A DNA stretch of 64,000 nt, from assembly GCA_964371355.1 (NCBI GenBank), contig CAYJMG010000003.1:62001-126000 (forward strand), in the 5' to 3' direction. The translations under genes and the position numbers were made by a program. Numbering within the stretch: position 1 is the first letter of the stretch; each line of letters opens with the position of its first letter. Of the stretch, positions 9,601-16,426 are shown piece by piece. Below the pieces are notes generated by a model, which searched no databases, was not told the DNA's origin, and saw only the letters and a program-made list of their open reading frames with translations. The stretch comes from JACRBR01 sp964371355 (lineage in GTDB: Bacteria > Chloroflexota > Dehalococcoidia > DSTF01 > JACRBR01).

Positions 9601-11031
9601 GACGAGTTCGTCGTGATCATCCCGGGAGCTGACCGGGCAGATGGAGAGGCGTACCGGAACGACGTGCTGACGGAGCTTACGAACGCCGGCCTAACGGACC
9701 CGATGACGGGTGCACGCGTCCCCGTCGTCGCCAGCATCGGCCTCGCGATCTATCCGAACGAGGCTGAGTCGGTCGAAGACTTGATCCGGCTTTCGGACAG
9801 CGCGATGTACCAGTCGAGGCGGCAGCGGCCGACGAGCGAAGGCTCCGCGCTGGCACGGCCCCTGGGCGGCGACCGCGCCGCGCGCATGGTGGGCGAGCTG
9901 GTGCCCCTGCTCACCTCGCCGGGCAGGCTGCAGGACAAGCTGCGGCTGGTCGCGCACCGCCTCTCTGTAGGCGCGGGGTACGACGGCGTGAACTTCGTGC
10001 TGACGGAAGACGGCCAGGACGGGATGGCATCGAGCGCGTTCGCCCGCGTGCCGGAGTCGTTCATCGAGGAGTGGAACACTCGGGCGCGAAGCAAGGTGAA
10101 CCTCGAAATCGCCGAGCTGCTGAGCCGCACGAGGCGTCCGCTGATCATGGACGACCTCGAGACGGATCCGCGGCTGGACGACCGGGAGCACGAGATGCTG
10201 GCCGGCGCCGGCCTGAACTCGGCGCTGGTAGCCCCGATGATCTGGGAAAGCAACCTGATCGGGGTGCTGACCGTCGCGAGCACGCGCAAGGCGGCGTTCA
10301 GCGTGCGCGACGCGGAGTTCGTGGCCGCGGTGGCGACCCAGGTGACCGCGATCGTGCGCATGTCCTCGCTGCTGGACCAGCTACGCTCCTCGACCTCGCA
10401 GCTCCAGCGGGCGCATGAAGGGACGGTGCTGATGCTGGCGAGCGCGGCAGAAGCGCACGATTCGACGACGGGCCGTCACCTCTCGCGGGTGCGTGACATC
10501 AGCATGGCCCTGGCGAGGGCGCTTGGATACGAGGACGAGGCGGCGCGGGCCCTGGGCCTGGCGGCGACCCTGCACGACATCGGAAAGATCCGCGTCCCGG
10601 ACTCTGTGCTGGGGAGCGCGCAGTCCCTGGCGGAGGCGGAATGGGTGCTGATGAAGCAGCACACGATCTGGGGAGGCGCCTTCCTGGCCGGACAGACGGG
10701 CTTCGAGTTGGCGGCGGCCGTCGCGCGCTATCACCACGAGCGCTGGGACGGCACCGGCTACCCGGACGGGCTCTCCGGCACGGCGATCCCGGAAGGGGCG
10801 TTGATCACGACGGTGGCAGACAGCCTGGACGCGATGACGAGCAACCGGCCGTACCGCGCCGGCCGGCCGCTGGCGGCGGCGGTCGAGGAGATCTTGCGCT
10901 GCTCCGGCTCGCAGTTCAGCCCGCGCGTGGTGGAGGCCCTTGTGCGGCTGTACGACCAGGGGGAGCTGCAGTTCGTGGAAGATGGCGCGAACCACGACAA
11001 CCACGAGGGCAGTCCTTCCTGGGCCGCCTGA
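6640..11031 (+). CDS. Giant cytosolic sensor: GAF-4xPAS-GAF-GGDEF-GAF-HD-GYP
   Basis: 1463 aa from ATG 6640. Domain order by residue: GAF about 36-197; PAS/PAC units about 211-326, 336-456, 461-571 and 579-696; GAF about 701-862; coiled coil about 864-912; GGDEF about 913-1062 with GRYGGDEF intact (GGDEF 986-990); GAF about 1081-1244; HD-GYP about 1258-1449 with HDIGK at 1312 and HHERWDGTGYP at 1365-1375. Both c-di-GMP synthesis and hydrolysis look catalytically possible. The position five residues before GGDEF reads RPGA, so the RxxD inhibition site is missing. No membrane helices are seen. The start is uncertain: the frame is open from 6385, but the earlier part looks non-coding. GTG 6634 is an alternative. 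The protein at 50773-58014 shares the same C-terminal module. Confidence 0.88.
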   Translation: MAIPDLHNDDAGATKPAGTHDRPPGEGPSERERRLEYMLSEQCRLLETIAGAGKLEDHLTAIARFVETHTGRACSIMRLPPEGRALHPAAAPSLPSSFTEAHAAIAIESGAGVTGTAVFRKAGVVSRDVHTDPLWSAEGRAMMERHGLRSAWCTPILSSEGTVLGTLTAYGAEAGTPEDWQQRATETGARTASLVIGRYVSTEIADAQEQRFRRLWETSTDAIVIIDGQSTIVAASPAIERMFGYSPAEVTGQHIAILQPERFRDAHKAGMAAYLETGEHHTNWQATELRGLHRDGHEFPLEISFSDASMGGGHLFAGFMRDVTARARAEDGLRRSELRYRALAENALDFVCELGNDGRFVYISPNFTRVLGYDPEELLGRMPFEFFGEEDAQRVAAQFGELISETVLPGSTTFRFRKKDGTWCWLEASANLFEPAEGGRHAVVVARDISERRAIEQALQTSEERLRTFLENAPVIMFATDADGVYTLYEGRDIGRFGLRAEDRVGRRMADLHPDEPQVVENLARVLNGEAFSTAVSKDGFHLEVQHAPLRDESGATTGMVGIVVDVTSRVHAEEALRASEERYRQIFSNHSAVRFIVDPESGLIVEVNDAACEFYGYTHGEMTGMRIAELNTLSPDELKEKMQGASEGKLAQCSLQHRLASGEVRDVDVYTGPVEVDGKTLLFSVVHDVTDQRQAQSLVTAQRHLLEMIAVGTGIEQIMEELTRTVEVQAPGALCSILLTSSDGTRLHHAAAPSLPDVYNRAVDGVVIGPGSGSCGTAAFRNEPVVVTDIENDPLWSDYKDLALPHGLRACWSTPITSASGSVLGTLAVYYREPRGPSASERELVHVAAHVAGIAVERRRSEMALRSRTAELERMYKRLVRTHADLEESKQRLEEKSRQLEIALEAERERARRDQLTGSLNHAAITEMLRDIVELHADVPHAVAMVDVDGLKVANDTYGHQIGDAVLVKVASVLGRPGATVGRYGGDEFVVIIPGADRADGEAYRNDVLTELTNAGLTDPMTGARVPVVASIGLAIYPNEAESVEDLIRLSDSAMYQSRRQRPTSEGSALARPLGGDRAARMVGELVPLLTSPGRLQDKLRLVAHRLSVGAGYDGVNFVLTEDGQDGMASSAFARVPESFIEEWNTRARSKVNLEIAELLSRTRRPLIMDDLETDPRLDDREHEMLAGAGLNSALVAPMIWESNLIGVLTVASTRKAAFSVRDAEFVAAVATQVTAIVRMSSLLDQLRSSTSQLQRAHEGTVLMLASAAEAHDSTTGRHLSRVRDISMALARALGYEDEAARALGLAATLHDIGKIRVPDSVLGSAQSLAEAEWVLMKQHTIWGGAFLAGQTGFELAAAVARYHHERWDGTGYPDGLSGTAIPEGALITTVADSLDAMTSNRPYRAGRPLAAAVEEILRCSGSQFSPRVVEALVRLYDQGELQFVEDGANHDNHEGSPSWAA

Positions 11032-11104
11032 CCGGCGCCCTCGCTCTGCCGCAAAGGGCGGAGCTGGCTGCGGCGACGACTCGGCGAGTACTGCTTGTGT
11101 GGGA

Positions 11105-11196
11105 TGGCGGAGGGGGAGGGATTCGAACCCTCGACCCCGGTTACCCAGGGTAAGCGCTTAGCAGGCGCCCGCACTAGACCACTATGCGACCCCTCC
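11105..11196 (-). tRNA. tRNA-Ser (anticodon GCT)
   Basis: Read on the minus strand, the acceptor stem GGAGGGG (11196-11190) pairs with CCCCTCC (11115-11109). The T arm GAGGG-TTCGAAT-CCCTC is perfect. The anticodon loop CTGCTAA carries GCT at 11162-11160. A long variable arm, as expected for tRNA-Ser, lies between the anticodon and T arms. The CCA end is encoded (11107-11105). It lies just after the giant sensor gene on the opposite strand. Confidence 0.93.
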
Positions 11197-11260
11197 GGGG
11201 GACGGCTCATTCTAACGAACGCGCTCGCGAACGCGCCCGCTTCGCGCCGTCGGGGCGCGG

Positions 11261-11266
11261 TAGGCT
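11261..11266 (+). promoter_or_regulatory. Putative -10 box of a leaderless promoter
   Basis: TAGGCT ends exactly six bases before the GTG at 11273. No Shine-Dalgarno sequence lies between them. Confidence 0.45.
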
Positions 11267-11272
11267 GACAGA

Positions 11273-11599
11273 GTGAAGCTGCCGCACTGGCTCTCGAGCC
11301 TCTTCGCCGACGCACCCGCGGACTCCCCGCGGGACGGCCTGGTGCTCGTCGGCCGCCCACAGGGCGAGGCCGAGGCCGAGCTGTGGCGGAACATCCTCTC
11401 GCAATGGGGCGTGACGTGCCTGATCAAGAACGTGAGCGCTCTCGCGTACATCCGTCTGGGCGACATGTTCGAGGTCTGGGTGCGCGAGGAGGACGGGGAG
11501 TACGCGTGCGAGCTGTTGGGCCTGGCGGGCGACGGTGATGCGAGCATCGCGCGGCGCGCGGACGAAGCGCCTGACGACGACCCGGGCGGGAACCCCTGA
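11273..11599 (+). CDS. Small DUF2007-like protein, soluble form
   Basis: 108 aa. The core has two short alpha/beta units: VLVGRPQGEAEAELWRNIL, then WGVTCLIKN and FEVWVREED, then YACELLGL. This resembles the putative signal-transducing DUF2007 fold, a PII-like small domain of unknown ligand. The C-terminal tail is acidic and disordered (ADEAPDDDPGG). The start is GTG 11273, supported by TAGGCT six bases upstream. A second, membrane-anchored protein with a similar core lies at 41106-41423. The family assignment rests on pattern similarity only. Confidence 0.6.
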   Translation: MKLPHWLSSLFADAPADSPRDGLVLVGRPQGEAEAELWRNILSQWGVTCLIKNVSALAYIRLGDMFEVWVREEDGEYACELLGLAGDGDASIARRADEAPDDDPGGNP

Positions 11600-11712
11600 A
11601 GGCGCGGGAGCGAGACCCCGCCCGGTAGGGCGGCCGCGCCCTGATACCAACCGCGTCCGGTGCCGATCTCGAATCTGTCTCCCAAGCCAGCGCCCCGATG
11701 CGCCCTAAGGAA

Positions 11713-11755
11713 CATAGGGGAGTTCCCCTACGGTTTTCGAGGGTTTTCCCCTATG
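11713..11755 (+). promoter_or_regulatory. Putative operator: CATAGGGG inverted repeats
   Basis: TAGGGGA-GT-TCCCCTA (11715-11730) is a perfect inverted repeat with 7-bp arms. It is followed by an extra half-site, TTCCCCTATG, at 11746-11755. A likely -10 box CATAAT is at 11778-11783 and the ribosome-binding site CAGGAGG at 11794-11800, before the ATG at 11809. The half-site would sit at the -35 position, where a normal -35 box is missing, which suggests activator-dependent transcription. The same CATAGGG/CCCTATG words recur before the response-regulator gene (12043-12087). Confidence 0.5.
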
Positions 11756-11808
11756 CCCAGGGGCGATCCCTGCGGGGCATAATCGCCTGCGTTCAGGAGG
11801 TCACACCA

Positions 11809-12030
11809 ATGCCGAACGTAGGGACGCGAGCATGCGTACATCACTGGGTGCTCTCGGTGCCGGATGAAGAAGTGGTCCGGGGCCGGTGCAAGCGCTGCGG
11901 CGCGACGCGGGAGTACCCGGCGAGCGTCGAGGGCGCCAGCCGCCAGGGGGTGTACGAGGAGGCCGCGTCGCTGAGCAAGTCCATCTCGCTGCTGCCAGAC
12001 CTTGGTGGACGGAAGGAGCGGGCGAACTAG
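11809..12030 (+). CDS. Small hypothetical protein with a CxxC motif
   Basis: 73 aa starting MPNVGTRACVHHWVLS. The ATG at 11809 was chosen because CAGGAGG lies eight bases upstream. The frame is open further upstream, but that stretch overlaps the operator-like repeats. The protein has C-x-HH near the N-terminus and CKRCGA in the middle, which together could bind one zinc ion as a small ribbon. The C-terminal third is Lys/Arg-rich. I do not recognise the family. It precedes the NarL-type regulator and both upstream regions carry the same repeat words, so the two genes may share control. Confidence 0.6.
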   Translation: MPNVGTRACVHHWVLSVPDEEVVRGRCKRCGATREYPASVEGASRQGVYEEAASLSKSISLLPDLGGRKERAN

Positions 12031-12042
12031 AGATGAACTGAT

Positions 12043-12087
12043 CATAGGGGATACCCTTAGGGGCCACCCTTAAGGGATTTCCCTATG
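12043..12087 (+). promoter_or_regulatory. 45-bp imperfect palindrome before the response-regulator gene
   Basis: The outer arms are CATAGGG (12043-12049) and CCCTATG (12081-12087). The inner words CCCTTA (12054-12059) and TAAGGG (12071-12076) also pair. The outer words are those found at 11713-11755. The site is 72 bp before the ATG at 12159, where an autoregulatory operator would fit; that role is inference. Confidence 0.5.
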
Positions 12088-12158
12088 ACGGGTGTTGAAT
12101 GGATTCAGGCTCCTGCCGGCGGCGGGGGACGAGAGCAAGATCAGGGAGGAAGAGCTCG

Positions 12159-12899
12159 ATGGTTAACGGAACGGCGCCCCGCCAGTTCGCCAGCCGCATC
12201 AAGGTCCTAATCGTGGACGACCACGCCGTGCTGAGGCAGGCGCTGCGGCTTCTCCTGGAGAACCAGCAGGAAGTCGACGTAGTGGGCGACGCCGGCAACG
12301 GCCGCGAAGCTCTGGAGGCGTGCGAGAGGCTGCACCCCGACGTGGTGCTGATGGACATGGTGATGCCCGGGCTGAACGGCCTGGAGGCCACGCGACAGAT
12401 CCGGCGCCGGGTGCCGAAAGCTAAGGTACTGATCCTGACCGGCTACATGGAGGACGAGCAGATCCTGGCCGCGCTCCGGGCCGGCGCCAGCGGGTATGTG
12501 GTGAAGAAGAGCGACGTGCAGGAACTGCTGCTGGGCATCCAGACGGTGCACCGGGGCAACACGTACTTCAGCAGCGCGATCAGCGAAGGCGACGCGGTGC
12601 AGGACTACCTGTGGCAGGCGAAGAAGCCCGAGTCGAAGACGGGGTACGACCTGCTGACGAGCCGCGAGCGCGAGGTGCTGCAGCTCATCGCCGAGGGGTA
12701 CAGCAACCAGAAGATCGCGCAGGAGCTGTTCATCAGCGTGAAGACCGTGGAGGCGCACAAGGCGCACATCATGTCGAAGCTGCACGCGCAGAACCGGACC
12801 GACCTCATCCGCTACGCGATCCGCAAGGGCATCGTGGGGCTGGAGAGCGGGCCGGAGCTGACGCCGGACGCCGGCAACGTCGAGCAGGCGGTCGGTTGA
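12159..12899 (+). CDS. NarL/FixJ-family response regulator
   Basis: 246 aa. The N-terminal receiver domain (about 13-130) has the acidic pair in VLIVDDHAVLRQ, the phosphorylatable Asp in VVLMDMVMPG, the Thr in LTGY and the Lys in VVKKSD. The C-terminal LuxR-type helix-turn-helix (about 165-230) has LTSREREVLQLIAEGYSNQKIAQ and VKTVEAHKAHIMSKL. The ATG at 12159 follows AGGGAGGAAG. No histidine kinase is adjacent, so the partner is elsewhere or is one of the large sensors. The gene overlaps the next by TGATG. Palindromes of CATAGGG type lie upstream. Confidence 0.92.
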   Translation: MVNGTAPRQFASRIKVLIVDDHAVLRQALRLLLENQQEVDVVGDAGNGREALEACERLHPDVVLMDMVMPGLNGLEATRQIRRRVPKAKVLILTGYMEDEQILAALRAGASGYVVKKSDVQELLLGIQTVHRGNTYFSSAISEGDAVQDYLWQAKKPESKTGYDLLTSREREVLQLIAEGYSNQKIAQELFISVKTVEAHKAHIMSKLHAQNRTDLIRYAIRKGIVGLESGPELTPDAGNVEQAVG

Positions 12900-13201
12900 T
12901 GACGATGGCGAATACACACACGTCACGCGAGAAGCAGCCGATGAAAGACCTGCGCGCCGCCATCGAGGAGATCTCCCACGCGAAGCCGGACCAGCTTCGC
13001 GACGGGTACCTGAACCGGCTTCGGCGGCTGCTGCGGCTGCGGAGGGACCACTTCGACGAGCTGAACGAACAGGGCCTGCGCCTGCTGGACCGGTCGATCT
13101 TCGCGGCGTATTGCGACTGCCTCGACATCGGCCACGGCGAAGCGGCGCGGAACATCCTGAAGGACGTGCGGTTGACGCTGTCACTGCCGCGACAAAAGTA
13201 G
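12899..13201 (+). CDS. Small helical hypothetical protein translationally coupled to the response regulator
   Basis: 100 aa. Its ATG overlaps the regulator's TGA (TGATG), so translation is probably coupled. In-frame ATGs at 12905 and 12941 are alternatives. The protein is rich in Arg, Leu and Asp and looks all-helical (LNRLRRLLRLRRDHFDELNEQ). There is no signal peptide. A hairpin terminator follows the stop, so it is the last gene of this small operon. I do not recognise the family. A role as an accessory to the regulator is inferred from the coupling alone. Confidence 0.6.
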   Translation: MTMANTHTSREKQPMKDLRAAIEEISHAKPDQLRDGYLNRLRRLLRLRRDHFDELNEQGLRLLDRSIFAAYCDCLDIGHGEAARNILKDVRLTLSLPRQK

Positions 13202-13213
13202 AAGCAGCCGAAG

Positions 13214-13242
13214 GCGCCGCACCCTGGAACGGGGTGCGGCGC
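13214..13242 (+). terminator. Hairpin terminator-like structure
   Basis: GCGCCGCACCC pairs perfectly with GGGTGCGGCGC (11-bp stem, 7-base loop) 12 bases after the stop of the preceding gene. The following sequence is only moderately T-rich, so termination strength is uncertain. Confidence 0.6.
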
Positions 13243-13284
13243 TGTCATTCGGAGCGGCTTGTCGCCGCTCCCGGGACGGCCAGC

Positions 13285-13659
13285 ATGTTCGACACCAAGA
13301 CCATCCTCATTGTCGACGACGAGCCAGTGGTGCGGGCGCTGCTGCGGGTGGCGCTGGAGCCCGCGGGCGCGCGTATCGTGGAGGCCGCCGACGGGTGCGA
13401 GGCGCTGGACGTGGCGTGGCACGAGCAGCCGGACGTGGCCGTGATCGACGTCGGCCTGCCGCGGCTCAGCGGCGTCGACGTCTGCCGCGCGCTGAAGACC
13501 AACCCCAATCCGCCAGCCGTAGTGTTGATCACGGGAAACACGTACGCGGAGGAGTTGGACGGCTGCGGGGCGGAGGACATGTTCGCGAAGCCGTTCCATC
13601 CGGTGGAGCTGCTCGACGCCGTCGAGCGCTGCCTGGGAGTGGTGGCGACGACGCCGTAG
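13285..13659 (+). CDS. Single-domain CheY-like response regulator
   Basis: 124 aa, receiver domain only. Key residues are visible: acidic pair in ILIVDDEPVVR, phospho-acceptor Asp in VAVIDVGLPR, Thr in LITGNT and Lys in FAKPFHP. The ATG at 13285 gives the usual receiver start (MFDTKTILIVDDE). No output domain is present, so it probably works through protein-protein contact, as a phosphorelay intermediate or by binding a sensor. It follows the NarL-type operon after a hairpin and converges on the lipoprotein gene with a 3-bp gap. Confidence 0.88.
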   Translation: MFDTKTILIVDDEPVVRALLRVALEPAGARIVEAADGCEALDVAWHEQPDVAVIDVGLPRLSGVDVCRALKTNPNPPAVVLITGNTYAEELDGCGAEDMFAKPFHPVELLDAVERCLGVVATTP

Positions 13660-13662
13660 CGC

Positions 13663-14883
13663 CTAAGGACAGAGACCACCGTGGCCGCCGACGCGGCCGA
13701 TACTGGCGTAGCGCCAGTCAGGCGACCATTGGGGCTCGCCGCCGGGCAGCACGACACGATAAGCCGGCGTTGCCACATCGATAAGCGTTCGCACGCCAAA
13801 CGCACCTTCGGCGAGGAGGCCATCGGGCGTGAACTCACGCGGCCACAACGTCTGGCCGAGGTCGTACATGTCGCCGGCTTGCCGGTCGAACAGGTACGTC
13901 GTCCCGCCACCGCAGTAGTTATCGGTCCACGCGATGTATCGTTCGTTAGCCGCCAGAGGCAGTTGCATGAACTCCGTTGTCGTCGCGTTTGCCGTGGCTA
14001 TGAACGTTGCCGCGCCCGAGGCGATATCGACGAGGAACAGGTTCGACGCCAGCGTGAAGCGGCCTTCCGCGTCCCGCTGCCCCATCTCGATGGGCGTCGT
14101 TGCGATCAGTAGTGCCCCTGGACCGGCAGGCATGGCTCGATCCGCGTCGAACCGCAAGAGCAACTGCCCGGCTCCGTCTGTGAGAACGAGCGGCCCGCCA
14201 TTACCACCATACAGGGCGTACCCGTCCGGCGTTGTCCTCGCGCCATGGCCTCCAGGCGAGCAAGTTCGCGGAGTCTGTTCGCCGGTCGTGAGGTCGAGTT
14301 CCCGGCAGTGCGCGCCGTCGTCTCCGGCGTCGAGGATCGCCAGATACACCTGACTGTCATCAACGAAGAACGTGCTAAGCGCCGTGCCGAGCCATCGCCG
14401 ACTGCCGGTGGCGATGTCCAGCAGCATCGCCTGCCCGCTGCCGTTGGGCGGCTGTGGGTCCGCGATCCACACAAGCTTGCCACCGTCCGGGCTGAAGCGC
14501 CCGACAGAACCCGGACCAAGATTCGTCTCCGTTCCCGCGCCGGTGTCGTAGAGCATCGTTGACGTACCGTCCCACGGCGAGAACGAGGGCGCCACCGAGG
14601 CGAGCCGTCTTGCGATTGCGGGGGACGAGGCCCGAGGATCAGTGAAAAGGCCGGTGACCTCGACGCGAGGAGGACCGTCGATCGGGGAGGGGCCCGCGGG
14701 TGGCGGCGCCGTCGCCACCTGTGCGATGGCTGTGGGGACGGCGCTCGACGCCGCAGTGCTCGTCGCCTGAATCAAGGTGGGAGTTGGGCTCAGCGCCGGC
14801 CGGCCGGTATCGTCGCCGCACGCCATCAGCACGCCCGCGCCGATCGTGAATGATGCGATAGCGACGGGAACCGAGCGTCTCAC
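13663..14883 (-). CDS. Secreted lipoprotein, probable beta-propeller
   Basis: 406 aa. An N-terminal signal peptide ends in the lipobox LMAC, followed by a Thr/Pro/Ala-rich spacer (ALSPTPTLIQATSTAAS). The remaining 330 residues contain repeated strand motifs with conserved aromatic and Gly/Asp turns (FSPDGGKLVWIADPQ, NERYIAWTDNY, WSPDWRYASIG). These resemble WD40-like or TolB-type propeller blades. A lipid-anchored extracytoplasmic role is likely. The start is GTG 14883, with TAGACT exactly six bases before it and no Shine-Dalgarno. The function is unknown. Confidence 0.75.
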   Translation of the reverse strand: MRRSVPVAIASFTIGAGVLMACGDDTGRPALSPTPTLIQATSTAASSAVPTAIAQVATAPPPAGPSPIDGPPRVEVTGLFTDPRASSPAIARRLASVAPSFSPWDGTSTMLYDTGAGTETNLGPGSVGRFSPDGGKLVWIADPQPPNGSGQAMLLDIATGSRRWLGTALSTFFVDDSQVYLAILDAGDDGAHCRELDLTTGEQTPRTCSPGGHGARTTPDGYALYGGNGGPLVLTDGAGQLLLRFDADRAMPAGPGALLIATTPIEMGQRDAEGRFTLASNLFLVDIASGAATFIATANATTTEFMQLPLAANERYIAWTDNYCGGGTTYLFDRQAGDMYDLGQTLWPREFTPDGLLAEGAFGVRTLIDVATPAYRVVLPGGEPQWSPDWRYASIGRVGGHGGLCP

Positions 14884-14889
14884 CGAGTC

Positions 14890-14895
14890 AGTCTA
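14890..14895 (-). promoter_or_regulatory. Putative -10 box of a leaderless promoter (lipoprotein)
   Basis: TAGACT on the minus strand, exactly six bases before GTG 14883. No clear -35 box is present. Confidence 0.5.
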
Positions 14896-14949
14896 CGGCT
14901 CGGGGGGTGTGGCCTGTGTGACGCGGCACTGATAGCTGGCTGAGAGTTC

Positions 14950-15339
14950 CTACTCGCCGGGTGTTTGCATGCCCTGGGCCAGCAGCACACCGTTGTGGAT
15001 GAGAAAGCTGCGGACGGTGTTCCCCCACTTGGCCTTCTTGAAGCGTGAGCCCTCGACCGACGCCTGAAACTGGTCGATCAGCGCCGCGTACTTCTCGCGC
15101 CCCTTGATCCGGATGCGCTTCTCGCCGTCCTTGATCATTGTCGTGCCCTTGATGATCTGGTCGGGGTCGACGTTGGCGAAGCGGCAGAACGCCTCGAGCA
15201 CAGGGAGGCGCTCGGGATCGTCGGTGGCCGGATCGCCACCCCAGTGCTGGCGCAGCCCGTCGAACCAGGCCTGCACGCTGACGTAGTCCAGCATCGGGCG
15301 GAGTTCGACCGGCGCGGCGGGAGCTGCATCTTCAGGCAT
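14950..15339 (-). CDS. Stand-alone SAM-like core-binding domain protein (tyrosine-recombinase N-domain-like)
   Basis: 129 aa. After a short Pro/Ala lead-in, the sequence looks like the helical DNA-binding domain that precedes the catalytic domain of tyrosine recombinases: an N-terminal helix with AFCRFANVDPDQII, a basic helix (GEKRIRIKGREKY) and the late helix WGNTVRSFLIHNGVLL. That last helix resembles the common recombinase segment before the catalytic core. No catalytic Arg/His/Tyr domain follows; the gene ends after TPGE. It may be a small DNA-binding protein or the remnant of a larger recombinase. The family call is by eye and tentative. Confidence 0.5.
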   Translation of the reverse strand: MPEDAAPAAPVELRPMLDYVSVQAWFDGLRQHWGGDPATDDPERLPVLEAFCRFANVDPDQIIKGTTMIKDGEKRIRIKGREKYAALIDQFQASVEGSRFKKAKWGNTVRSFLIHNGVLLAQGMQTPGE

Positions 15340-15377
15340 TGGGCGTCTTCACTCTCGGCACTCCGCTCGCCGCACCC

Positions 15378-15398
15378 GCGCGGGCTGGAGGCCCGCGC
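15378..15398. repeat. Palindromic repeat, GCGCGGGC type
   Basis: GCGCGGGC-TGGAG-GCCCGCGC forms an 8-bp perfect stem in the gap between two minus-strand genes. A second element of the same type is at 20220-20240. Confidence 0.6.
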
Positions 15399-15441
15399 TA
15401 CGGTGCTGTCCATTGTCCGCTGTGCCCTGTCCACTAACCCG

Positions 15442-16233
15442 CTACATCGGCAGGCCGTATTTCTCGGCGAGCTTCTTGATCTCCGCAATGCGCGCCGGGT
15501 CGTTGGGCTTGGCGGGCTCCTGGATCATGTTGGCTGCCTTGAGCTCCTCGACGACCTTCGGGTCGCGGGGGAAGGGCTTGCCGTACTCGCCGAGGAAGTA
15601 CTGCTCTTCGAACGGCGGACGTGGGCGCTGGCCGCCGGCCTTCGGATCTTCGGCGGGGTAGCCGACGAGGAGCGTGTTGCTGGGTACCCAGTCGTCGGGC
15701 ACCTTGAACACCTCCTTCAGCGTGGGGCCGTTAAGGGTGACCAGGCCGACGCCGAGGCCCTCGTCGACGCCGGTGAGCATCGCCTGGCACACTGCGACTC
15801 CCACGTCGAACGAGGCCGCGCGGTGGTACACCGTCTCGAACATCGTCATGGGCTTCAGAATCTGCGGGTACACAAACTCATCGACGAACTTGTGGCTCCA
15901 GCCGTGGGTGGGGGCGAGGGCGCCGACATCAACGAGCTGCTTCAGGGGCCGGCCTTCGTTGCGCTGCACCACGCCCGCATCCAGGAAGAAGTGGATGTGC
16001 ACGGGCGCCATCTCGGTGTTGAGGCCGGCGACGGGGGTCTTCAGGCGGTTGAGCTGGTCCTCGGTCAGCTCGTCGCGGAAGCCGACGACGGCCTTGGCCC
16101 ACTGCGCGTTGACGGCGCAGGAGGCGAGGCGTGCGGCCTCGAGGATCTTCTGGATCTTCTCGCGCTCGACGGGACGGTCGGGGTCGAAGAAGCGGATAGA
16201 CCGGCGGTTCCCGAGGACTTCCTTGAACTCCAT
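15442..16233 (-). CDS. Nitroreductase family protein
   Basis: 263 aa from ATG 16233, which has GGAGGT upstream. The N-terminus carries the FMN-binding pattern RRSIRFFDPDRPV, then KILEAARLASCAVNAQW, typical of nitroreductases. The central insert (residues about 70-135, with THGWSHKFVDEFVYP) is longer than in the smallest family members. The C-terminal part has the GLGVGLVTLNG helix-strand and VGYPAEDPKAGGQRPR, a family landmark. The enzyme should be a flavin-dependent NAD(P)H oxidoreductase. The substrate is not evident. The gene is divergent from the dehydrogenase at 16427. Confidence 0.85.
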   Translation of the reverse strand: MEFKEVLGNRRSIRFFDPDRPVEREKIQKILEAARLASCAVNAQWAKAVVGFRDELTEDQLNRLKTPVAGLNTEMAPVHIHFFLDAGVVQRNEGRPLKQLVDVGALAPTHGWSHKFVDEFVYPQILKPMTMFETVYHRAASFDVGVAVCQAMLTGVDEGLGVGLVTLNGPTLKEVFKVPDDWVPSNTLLVGYPAEDPKAGGQRPRPPFEEQYFLGEYGKPFPRDPKVVEELKAANMIQEPAKPNDPARIAEIKKLAEKYGLPM

Positions 16234-16426
16234 GACAGCGACCTCCGTGGTGTGGACGATGAATCTTCGGTTGCGCGAACGCCCGGGCATTGTGAGACCG
16301 CCCCCGGCGAGGGTCAACGGACCATTCGGCCCTGTCACTAGAGCCTACGCCCGAAATCGGCTATTCCTTGGTGTATCCGGGAGCCGTGGGTAACTTACCG
16401 GCTCCCCATCCCACCTGGAGAACACG

